From: Candidatus Megaera polyxenophila
GTDB taxonomy: Bacteria > Pseudomonadota > Alphaproteobacteria > Rickettsiales > Rickettsiaceae
Direction of reading: 5' to 3'
Assembly (NCBI GenBank): GCA_037101405.1
Contig: AP017964.1
Span: 558,001-622,000 of the forward strand
Length of the DNA: 64,000 bases
The notes below the pieces were generated by a model, which searched no databases, was not told where the DNA came from, and saw only the letters and a program-made list of their open reading frames with translations. The translations under genes were made by a program, and so were the position numbers. Below, piece by piece: positions 57,387 to 64,000 of the stretch; the stretch's first letter is position 1; each line of letters begins with the position of its first letter.

Positions 57387-58504
57387 TGAATGTTTTTAAA
57401 TTAGAGGAATATCTAGCAAAATATGAATTCTCAGCTAAGTATTTATTATGTTGTTCAGATGCAGAAAGCTTTGATATGTCGAAGATTTTAGATAGTGCAT
57501 CAAGCGAAGAAAAGCATTTATGGGATAATTTGCGCCTAGGTTATACTGAAGTCTCAGGTTTACCAATTCTTCGTAAAACAGTAGCTCAAGAGCTATATCA
57601 GCCTCTCGAGGGAGATCATATCCTAATGTTTGCAGGCGCTGAAGAAGGTATATTTTGCACACTTCATGCATTAATCGAAACTAATGATCATGTAATCGTT
57701 TTAACCCCATGTTATCAATCACTCGTTGAAATCCCAAAACTAAAAGGTGCAGATATCACAGAAATACAACTCCAGGAATCGAATGATTGGCGCATTGATC
57801 TAAATGCCGTTGCAGATGCAATTAAGCCTTGTACAAAGTGCATTATAATTAATTTTCCACATAATCCTACTGGTCAAGTTATAGAAGAAGACGAACTCAA
57901 CGCCCTTATCGAGATATGCAGATTCAGAGGAATTTGGCTTTTTTCTGATGAAGTTTATAGGCTTCTTGGACATCCTAATAAACCCTGGGCGTCTCCTGCG
58001 GCATGTTTATATGGCAGAGCATTATCTCTTGGTGTTATGAGCAAAGCTTTTGGTATGGCAGGTCTCCGTATTGGTTGGGTTGTATGTCAAGATAAAAGAA
58101 TGCTGAAAAAGATTGAGTATATGAAACACTACACCTCTATCTGCAATAGCGCTCCTTCAGAAATTTTGACGATCATATCATTGCGTAATAAAGATGTAAT
58201 ACTAAAGCGGAATAATCAGATTGTTACTGATAATCTAAAACTTTTAGATCAGTTTTTTATAGATTATGTAAATATAATTGAATGGGTGCGTCCACAAGGG
58301 GGTTGCGTTGGTTTTGTAAAGTATAAAGGCGCTGAACCTATTGACTCTTTTTGCGAAAGATTGATGTATAAGCAACATACCCTTCTAATACCTGCATCAA
58401 TTTATAGCTATAATAGTAACCATTTCCGGATTGGTTTTGGCAGAAAAAATATGCCGGAGTGTCTTGACCAATTCAGGACGTTTTTGCGCAATGAGAATAT
58501 TTGA
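57386..58504 (+). CDS. Class I/II aminotransferase (PLP-dependent)
   Basis: 372 residues from the ATG at 57386, whose ribosome site GGAG lies 6 bases upstream and which overlaps the regulator's stop. An in-frame ATG at 57374 adds four residues. Signatures are GYTEVSGLPILRKTVA, the aromatic FAGAEEGIF, NFPHNPTGQV, DEVYRLL and the PLP lysine in VMSKAFGMAGLRIGW (K224 counted from 57374). This is the aspartate-aminotransferase fold; the substrate is unknown. Coupling with a PAS-type regulator suggests it acts on the regulator's ligand. The region is divergent in content from neighbouring housekeeping genes and looks laterally acquired. Confidence 0.88.
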   Translation: MNVFKLEEYLAKYEFSAKYLLCCSDAESFDMSKILDSASSEEKHLWDNLRLGYTEVSGLPILRKTVAQELYQPLEGDHILMFAGAEEGIFCTLHALIETNDHVIVLTPCYQSLVEIPKLKGADITEIQLQESNDWRIDLNAVADAIKPCTKCIIINFPHNPTGQVIEEDELNALIEICRFRGIWLFSDEVYRLLGHPNKPWASPAACLYGRALSLGVMSKAFGMAGLRIGWVVCQDKRMLKKIEYMKHYTSICNSAPSEILTIISLRNKDVILKRNNQIVTDNLKLLDQFFIDYVNIIEWVRPQGGCVGFVKYKGAEPIDSFCERLMYKQHTLLIPASIYSYNSNHFRIGFGRKNMPECLDQFRTFLRNENI

Positions 58505-58546
58505 CCTTAAAAAATTAAGGAAATATTAACCTAAGGCTTACTCTTA

Positions 58547-59182
58547 TCACAATAGAGCTCTTAAGGTTTCTAAATTTCCGCTAGCAATAGCATTTACGTG
58601 TTTAGTAATTTTTTCTATAGGCCAATCCCACCAGGCAAGTTCTAAAAGAAAATCTATAGTTTTCCGCTCGAATCTATTTCTTATTAATCTTCCTGGATTA
58701 CCTCCTACTATTGTATAAGGATCAACATCTTTCGTAACTAAAGCGTTACTGCCGATAATAGCGCCATGGCCGATTTTAACCCCAGGCATAATAGTAGCTG
58801 AATTACCAATCCATACATCGTTACCGATTACCGTATCACCTTTGTTTAAATCATTACTTGGAGCATTACTCCAACTTTTGCCAAAAACTTCAAAAGGATA
58901 AGTAGAGATACCGTTCATTGCGTGGTTTGCGCCATTCATTATAAAACGTACGCCGCTAGCAATTTGACAAAATTTGCCGATTATTAGCTTATCGCCGATA
59001 AAATCAAAAAGATATAATACATTCTTTTCAAAATTATACACGTCCTCTATATCATCATAATAGGTATAATCATCCACTATAATTTGGGGATTGGTTATAA
59101 TATTTTTTAAAAAACATGTTCTATACCAATTTTCAATTGGATAAACTACATCAGGGCTAACATATTCTATACTATCTGTCAT
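58547..59182 (-). CDS. CatB-type hexapeptide O-acetyltransferase, second copy
   Basis: 211 residues, clearly related to the protein at 41169-41786. Shared stretches include FLKNIITNPQIIVDDYTYYDD, KLIIGKFCQIASG, GDTVIGNDVWIGNSATIMPGVKIGHGAIIGSN, PYTIVGGNPGRLIRNRF and AWWDWPIEKITKH. The catalytic His is kept in NGANHAMNGIST. Like the first copy it should be a trimeric xenobiotic-type acetyltransferase. It lies on the opposite strand to the aminotransferase pair, convergent with it, and may have come with that island. Substrate is unknown; resistance to host or environmental drugs is only one option. Confidence 0.88.
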   Translation of the reverse strand: MTDSIEYVSPDVVYPIENWYRTCFLKNIITNPQIIVDDYTYYDDIEDVYNFEKNVLYLFDFIGDKLIIGKFCQIASGVRFIMNGANHAMNGISTYPFEVFGKSWSNAPSNDLNKGDTVIGNDVWIGNSATIMPGVKIGHGAIIGSNALVTKDVDPYTIVGGNPGRLIRNRFERKTIDFLLELAWWDWPIEKITKHVNAIASGNLETLRALL

Positions 59183-59236
59183 ATAATTTATGTTTCATAT
59201 CAATTGTTAGGTTATTAACTGTATAAATGCTAGAAT

Positions 59237-59890
59237 CTAAACTTTTGGCTTTATAATAAACTTTCTAATTAGGTAATGTCCCAAATAACAAAAAGGTGTA
59301 TCTGCGAGAGCAGCTATTACTTTAAAAACAATTGAATTGGTTGCTACCTTATAGTAATTTTCCCAAGCTAAAATATTGGCTAAACAAAGTATAGTTAATA
59401 CTAATATCGTATCTAATATTTGCGCAAGTATTGTACTGAGGTTATTGCGTAACCATAAATGCTTTGAGTCAGTCAAAGTTTTCAAATAAGAATAAACCTT
59501 AACATCCAATAGCTGAGCAAAAAAAGTAGCAACTACTGAAGCAATTGAAGCTATACCATATACACTAAACATTTTATGAAAACTACTATCATCAACATTT
59601 GACCAGGAAGTTGCAGGAAAATAATCGCCTATCATAATTAGCCCCATAACGATAAAACTGCATAAAACTGACATTTTTATCATGTGGTTTGCGTATTTAT
59701 TACCATAGAACTCGGCAGTTAAATCAGAAATTAGAAAAGTAACTGGATATAAGAGAACACCGACAGAGAGTTCAAATTCTAAGGATAAGATATTAACTGT
59801 AACAAATTTTTGAAAAATCAAATTACCGGTAATAACAACAGTACAAAATAAACTGCAGAAAAATATATATAATTTTACCGATTTATCCAT
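59237..59890 (-). CDS. YhhQ/VUT-type queuosine precursor transporter
   Basis: 217 residues, about six membrane helices. Motifs FCSLFCTVVITGNLIFQKFVTV, LSVGVLLYPVTFLISDLTAEFYGNKYANHMI and the end DTPFCYLGHYLIRKFIIK belong to the YhhQ/VUT family. Members bring in queuine or preQ0/preQ1 for tRNA modification at the inner membrane. A cell that cannot make preQ0 would need such uptake. No preQ1 riboswitch is apparent upstream. It lies between the CatB-like gene and purC on the same strand, 37 bases from purC, so it could be transcribed with it. Confidence 0.8.
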   Translation of the reverse strand: MDKSVKLYIFFCSLFCTVVITGNLIFQKFVTVNILSLEFELSVGVLLYPVTFLISDLTAEFYGNKYANHMIKMSVLCSFIVMGLIMIGDYFPATSWSNVDDSSFHKMFSVYGIASIASVVATFFAQLLDVKVYSYLKTLTDSKHLWLRNNLSTILAQILDTILVLTILCLANILAWENYYKVATNSIVFKVIAALADTPFCYLGHYLIRKFIIKPKV

Positions 59891-59927
59891 GTCTACGCCC
59901 CTAAATCGGTAAATATAAATTCATCCA

Positions 59928-60647
59928 TTACACATCTGTTTTAATATTCAGCCTTTTCAAAACTTCCTGATAAGCATTAATCACATCGTCAGGATTAGTT
60001 TCTGCTATTTCATAACAGAGCTTTTGATTATTATACATATCCCATAATTTGCAAGTATCCGGGGAAATTTCATCGGTTAGCATTATTATATAGTCTTCAC
60101 CATTGAAAACTCTGCCAAATTCCAATTTTATATCAACAAGCCTTATACCGATACCGGCAAAAAAACCCGTAAGAAAATCATGTACCCTAATAGCTACTTT
60201 TTTTAAATCTCTTATTTCTTTTTTACTTAACCAAGAAAAGCTATATATCTGATGCTCATTAATAATAGGATAGTTTAAATCGCCGTTCTTTACTCTAAAA
60301 TCTATGATAGGGGAATCAAAAACAAAGCCATCTTCCATACCGAAATCCGTAACATATCTACCCGAAGCTAAAGAAGATACATGAACTTGAACAGGATACA
60401 CATCTACGAATTGTATTAATTGCTGACGCATATTATTTTTTTGAATAAAATGGGTTTCTACACCTATCAATTCTAGTTTCTGCATTAAAAATGCAGAAAT
60501 GCTGTTGTTAATAGCCCCTTTACCCGATATTACTATTGAGCTTTTATCTTGCAGTTTTAAAGTATCATTAAATGACATAATAAGGGCGTAATCTTCATCA
60601 GCTTGATAAAGGGTTTTACTTGAGCCGGTATAAATTTTTTCCTTCAT
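59928..60647 (-). CDS. purC: SAICAR synthase
   Basis: 239 residues, the usual length. IYTGSSKTLYQADEDYALIMSFNDTL is the ATP-grasp-like start, and VDIKLEFGRVFNGEDYIIMLTDEISPDTCKLWD holds the conserved K-EFG and DEISPD-x-x-R/K-type motif (here DEISPDTCKLWD). It joins CAIR and aspartate in purine synthesis. Most of the purine pathway is missing in Rickettsiaceae, where purC is kept alone, so its actual role may differ. It is followed by an M16 peptidase gene on the same strand with a 118-base gap, an adjacency also seen in Rickettsia genomes as I recall. Confidence 0.93.
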   Translation of the reverse strand: MKEKIYTGSSKTLYQADEDYALIMSFNDTLKLQDKSSIVISGKGAINNSISAFLMQKLELIGVETHFIQKNNMRQQLIQFVDVYPVQVHVSSLASGRYVTDFGMEDGFVFDSPIIDFRVKNGDLNYPIINEHQIYSFSWLSKKEIRDLKKVAIRVHDFLTGFFAGIGIRLVDIKLEFGRVFNGEDYIIMLTDEISPDTCKLWDMYNNQKLCYEIAETNPDDVINAYQEVLKRLNIKTDV

Positions 60648-60765
60648 TAGTTTTAAATATTAGAATTGAGCATGAATTAGGAAATAACTATTTTATAGTG
60701 GTTATACTTTTTTGAGCAAGCTTTTTTAAAGCTTAACCATACAGCCATTTCATTTTAATCCTAAT

Positions 60766-62025
60766 TTAATTTGATAACTTAAACATATTAAAATTAAAAT
60801 TTTCTGGCATCTCTCCAACAATCGACAAGGTCGGCTTTGAAGCAAAAATTTTCTCAGCACATTCAGTTAAATTACGCGTGTTTATATTCATTATTACGTC
60901 TAGCACTTCATCAGTAGAAAAATATTTTCCAAAAAGAGCAAAATTTTTACCAATTTCTTCCGATTTATATTCAGTACGTTCTTCTGCCATTAAAATACTC
61001 GTCTTAATTTGTGATTTAGCCCTTTGTAATTCCTCTTCTGAAATGTGTTCTCGAATTTTATTTATTTCAATTATTAAATTAGTAAGTAACTTTTCTACAT
61101 TTTGATGGTCGCTGCCAGCATAAATGCTAAATATTCCACTATCATAATATGAGCTGTTAAAACTACCAACTGAGTAAGCTAGCCCAAGAGTTTCCCTTAT
61201 CCTTTGGAATAATCTTGAAGAGAGACTACCGCCGAAAATAACAGATAAAATTTGAGCATAATAAAATTCAGCTATATTAGAATATGGAACACTTTCAAAT
61301 CCAAGCGCAATTGATGTTTGTTCAAGAATTTTCTTTGTATGGACAAAACCACCTTTATACTTAGCTGGAGCTATTTTAGGCGAACTCAATGAAGATCTTA
61401 CTAATAAAAAGTACTTTTCCGCCAAATTTATTACTTTATCATGAGAAATATTACCTGCTACTGAAATATAGATATTTTCAGTAGTATAATATTTTCCTAA
61501 AAAATTTAAAAAATCTTCTTTTTGGAATTTAGCTAAATTTTTTGCATCACCCAGTATAGACTTACCAATTGGTTGCCCTTCAAACGCTAATGAGTAGAAC
61601 TTTTCATAAACCAGCTCATCGGGATTATCATTAACACTTGCCATTTCCTGCATGATAACGCTTAATTCCTTCTCTATATCGGCCTTAGCGAATAATGAAT
61701 TTTGTAAAATATCAGCAAGTATTTCAAGTGCTTGATCAAAATTTTCATTTAAAACTTTGCTATAGTAGACTGTATGCTCACGGCTAGTGTAAGCATTAAA
61801 ATAGCCGCCTATTATATCAAATTCCTTCGCTATTTCTTCAGCACTCCGAGTTTTTGTACCTTTAAATGCCATATGCTCCAGAAAGTGAGAAATCCCAGAT
61901 TCTTGCCTCGATTCATACCTACTACCAACTTTAACGATAATATTTATTGAAACTGAGCTTACATGCGGCATATTAAACGTTACAACATTTATGCCGTTAG
62001 ATAGTTTGCTATTTTGAAAACTCAT
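60766..62025 (-). CDS. M16-family zinc peptidase (MPP-like)
   Basis: 419 residues. The inverted zinc motif HFLEH is at residues 47-51 in ISHFLEHMAFKGTKTRS, and the third ligand Glu lies in EKELSVIMQEM. The second M16 domain includes ALGFESVPYSNIAEFYYAQIL and FQRIRETLGLAYSVGSFNSSY. It resembles the beta subunit of the mitochondrial processing peptidase, a known Rickettsia relative. It likely degrades or processes exported peptides. No signal peptide is seen, so the cytosol or inner membrane is likely. It follows purC on the same strand. Confidence 0.92.
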   Translation of the reverse strand: MSFQNSKLSNGINVVTFNMPHVSSVSINIIVKVGSRYESRQESGISHFLEHMAFKGTKTRSAEEIAKEFDIIGGYFNAYTSREHTVYYSKVLNENFDQALEILADILQNSLFAKADIEKELSVIMQEMASVNDNPDELVYEKFYSLAFEGQPIGKSILGDAKNLAKFQKEDFLNFLGKYYTTENIYISVAGNISHDKVINLAEKYFLLVRSSLSSPKIAPAKYKGGFVHTKKILEQTSIALGFESVPYSNIAEFYYAQILSVIFGGSLSSRLFQRIRETLGLAYSVGSFNSSYYDSGIFSIYAGSDHQNVEKLLTNLIIEINKIREHISEEELQRAKSQIKTSILMAEERTEYKSEEIGKNFALFGKYFSTDEVLDVIMNINTRNLTECAEKIFASKPTLSIVGEMPENFNFNMFKLSN

Positions 62026-62254
62026 AATTTATCAATCTTTTTGTATGGATGTTATTAAGGATATTAACTAATTTTTTACCAACAATTTTAATATCATAAT
62101 TACCTATTGATCTTAAGTAAGTGGAGGATGATAATTTATTTGCCTCTTTCCGAACTGAACTCTATTTCTGTTAATAATCCACCTTGCTTGTTTCTGGCAA
62201 GCTCACCCGACCTATTTTTTAATTGTTCATTACCTAAAACTTCTCTGGTTTCTA

Positions 62255-64000
62255 TTATTTCATGCTTGGTAAATTTTTCTGCATATATTCCTGACCAAAC
62301 TCACTTACTTTTAAATAATCAATTTTTCCACTTACCAATATTGGAATTTCTTTAATAAATACTATAATTTGGGGAATATATAGTTCTGAAAATCCTAATT
62401 CTTTAGCCTTGTTAACAATTTCTGCCCTCGTTAGATCCTTAATCGTAGTAAATAACATAATCTGCTCCTCGTTATTACCATCCAGGACAGAAATAGCTGC
62501 ACTCAGCGACTCATTACCTTTTATTTTGTTTATTAATTCTTCTAAAATAGCAAATGAAACCATTTCTCCGGAAATGTTAGCAAACCGTTTTTCCCTCCCT
62601 AAAATTGTTAGATAACCGTCCTGGTCAATAGTTGCTATATCCCCAGTATCATACCAATTATTACCTAATCTTTCCACAAATGGTGCTTCTATTACACCTG
62701 GATTCTCAGGCTTTATATAACCAAGCATTATATTTGGCCCTTTAACGCAAAGTCTTCCTCCATTCTCAATATTCTTAAGCGGTTTAAAAAAATACTCGAT
62801 TTTTGGTAAAAACCTACCTACTGACCCTGCTTTATAATGCATCGGAGTATTTACAGCTATTGCCGGAGATGCTTCAGTTGCACCATAAGTCTCAAGTATT
62901 CTGATTCCAAATTTATCAAGCCAGATTTGCCTTGTTTCTTCCTTAAGCTTTTCTGCTCCTGCTATAACATATCTCATTGAATAAAAATCATATGGATGAG
63001 CGGAAGAAGCATAAGCCGCTAAAAAACTATCAGTTCCAAACATTATTGTTGCACCCACGTCATAAATAACTTCAGGAATTATTCTATGATGCAGTGGAGA
63101 TGGATATAAAAATGTTTTAACGCCTCCGAGCAACATAATTATTGATGTTGTGTAGCCGAAACTATGAAACAGCTGCAGAGGGTTAAAAGCCAAATCGTGC
63201 GGGTTAAAATCGATTATAGAAAGTATTTGGCATCGATTAGACTGTATATTTCGATGAGACAAAGCAACTGCTTTTGGCTTTCCTTCCGTTCCAGATGTAA
63301 ATAATATCACTGCCGGTAGTTTATCATCCCTTTTGGGACAAATATATTCATAATACAGTTCTGGAAATATGCTGCCGATCATTGCTTTTATTTTTAATAA
63401 AGGCGTAATATTTGCTTTTAAATCTTCCAGGTATATAAGCTTTATTCCCTGTTTTAATAACGAATCAATAAGCTCTTCAAGCCCTGCTGTTTTTACAAAT
63501 TTCTGCGAAGTATAAATGATTTTAATTGTGGCCGTATTACAGCTCGAAATGACGTGGTTTATGCCTGCAGTAAAGTTAATTATTGCCGGAATCCTCCCCA
63601 TTGCTTGCATAGCAAATAAACTAATTATACTATCAACCATATTAGGGAGCATTAACCCAACTTTTTCTCCAGCTTCTGTTTGTTTTTCAATTAAACTACT
63701 AAGAACAAATGATTTTAAAATCATAGATTTATAGGTAGTTTTATTACCTTCTATATCCTCCAAGATCTTTGTGTTCATCCCAAACAATTTTGCAGAATTA
63801 ATCAACGATTGGAATAAGGTTTCCTTATAATCCGAACTTTCAAACATCATGTCTCTCATTATGTCGTAAAGAGCTTGACTAATATATTTTCTTCTATCCC
63901 TACTGCTAAGATTTCCTAGAGGATTAACTTTTACCGGAGGGAGAATAGTAATAGTAATTTTTCTTCTCAAAGAGAACCTAGTTTTTAGCGTTTTACGAAT
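62255..64000 (-). CDS. aas: Acyl-ACP synthetase part of bifunctional Aas (5' end beyond window)
   Basis: The minus strand is open from the right edge to 62255 (581 codons). An apparent TTG start at 63970 is not the true start: the frame stays open upstream (LKTRFSLRRKITITILPP), which is the end of a PlsC-like acyltransferase domain. Then come the AMP-binding enzyme motifs VILFTSGTEGKPKAVALSHRN, the segment ILETYGATEASPAIAVN, YDTGDIATIDQDGYLTILGR, and the terminal lysine in VSGKIDYLKV. Aas remodels phosphatidylethanolamine and activates fatty acids for acyl-ACP. In Rickettsiaceae it may help recycle host fatty acids. The missing N-terminus should hold the acyltransferase. Confidence 0.9.
   Translation of the reverse strand: MRKTLKTRFSLRRKITITILPPVKVNPLGNLSSRDRRKYISQALYDIMRDMMFESSDYKETLFQSLINSAKLFGMNTKILEDIEGNKTTYKSMILKSFVLSSLIEKQTEAGEKVGLMLPNMVDSIISLFAMQAMGRIPAIINFTAGINHVISSCNTATIKIIYTSQKFVKTAGLEELIDSLLKQGIKLIYLEDLKANITPLLKIKAMIGSIFPELYYEYICPKRDDKLPAVILFTSGTEGKPKAVALSHRNIQSNRCQILSIIDFNPHDLAFNPLQLFHSFGYTTSIIMLLGGVKTFLYPSPLHHRIIPEVIYDVGATIMFGTDSFLAAYASSAHPYDFYSMRYVIAGAEKLKEETRQIWLDKFGIRILETYGATEASPAIAVNTPMHYKAGSVGRFLPKIEYFFKPLKNIENGGRLCVKGPNIMLGYIKPENPGVIEAPFVERLGNNWYDTGDIATIDQDGYLTILGREKRFANISGEMVSFAILEELINKIKGNESLSAAISVLDGNNEEQIMLFTTIKDLTRAEIVNKAKELGFSELYIPQIIVFIKEIPILVSGKIDYLKVSEFGQEYMQKNLPSMK

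Noticed and set aside
62120-62295. An open minus-strand frame reading like FTKHEIIETREVLGNEQLKN beyond the end of aas
   Set aside because: It lacks its own start codon and ribosome site and overlaps the aas 3' end in another frame. It could be a lost tail of aas after a frameshift, but there is no decisive evidence.
1-64000. CRISPR arrays, prophage blocks and rRNA genes
   Set aside because: No spaced direct repeats, phage structural genes or rRNA sequences were found on reading either strand.

Overview
The window looks like the chromosome of an obligate intracellular alphaproteobacterium of the Rickettsiaceae. The DNA is AT-rich. It carries a Tlc-type ATP/ADP translocase very close to Rickettsia Tlc1, a VirB4 of the divergent second Rickettsia kind, and typical Rickettsia housekeeping genes (coxB, coxA, ctaB, purC beside an M16 peptidase, aas, lnt, fabI, rimM, rmuC). 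It is not a textbook Rickettsia segment. It holds two insertion sequences with intact target duplications, several decaying genes, and some genes that look acquired (a YheO/DauR-type regulator with an aminotransferase, and two CatB-type acetyltransferases).

Layout. 1-4.2 kb: GNAT acetyltransferase (cut by the left edge), alpha/beta hydrolase, CpoB/YbgF-like protein, and a YfgM-BamB envelope pair. 4.3-8.5 kb: a 1406-residue protein with two separate kinase-like cores, probably a secreted effector. 8.7-14 kb: tlc, prmA, small exported proteins, a hydrolase, a BamF-like lipoprotein and tRNA-Leu(GAG). 14-17 kb: XRE regulator, lnt, fabI. 17.2-18.9 kb: a complete IS1595-type element with a passenger gene. 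19-24.5 kb: a DUF2608 protein, rmuC, two pseudogenes (GNAT; tryptophanase/tyrosine phenol-lyase), rimM. 24.5-31.3 kb: AsmA-like protein, a 38-codon CoxF-like protein, AEC transporter with malic enzyme, and a dead Phd/PIN toxin-antitoxin remnant. 31.3-35.6 kb: a transporter-histidine kinase fusion gene destroyed by an IS256 insertion, a frameshift and stop codons. 35.8-40.2 kb: lipoprotein hydrolase, ssb, uvrA. 40.3-45.5 kb: coxB-(CatB-like)-coxA-ctaB, a GST-like protein and RNase P RNA. 45.7-54.8 kb: the intact paralogue of the transporter-kinase fusion, a giant cysteine-rich exported protein related to the Rickettsiales VirB6 extensions, and VirB4 with both Walker motifs altered. 55-64 kb: MFS transporter, regulator/aminotransferase pair, second CatB-like protein, queuosine-precursor-type transporter, purC, M16 peptidase and aas (cut by the right edge).

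Together the genes describe a host-dependent cell. It imports ATP and probably other metabolites, respires aerobically, builds a Gram-negative envelope, and keeps a type IV secretion machine with at least one plausible effector. The most interesting items are the tandem-kinase protein, the transporter-kinase sensor family (one intact copy, one dead), the VirB4/cysteine-rich protein pair, and the IS1595 element with cargo. All family assignments rest on reading motifs by eye; no database search was run.
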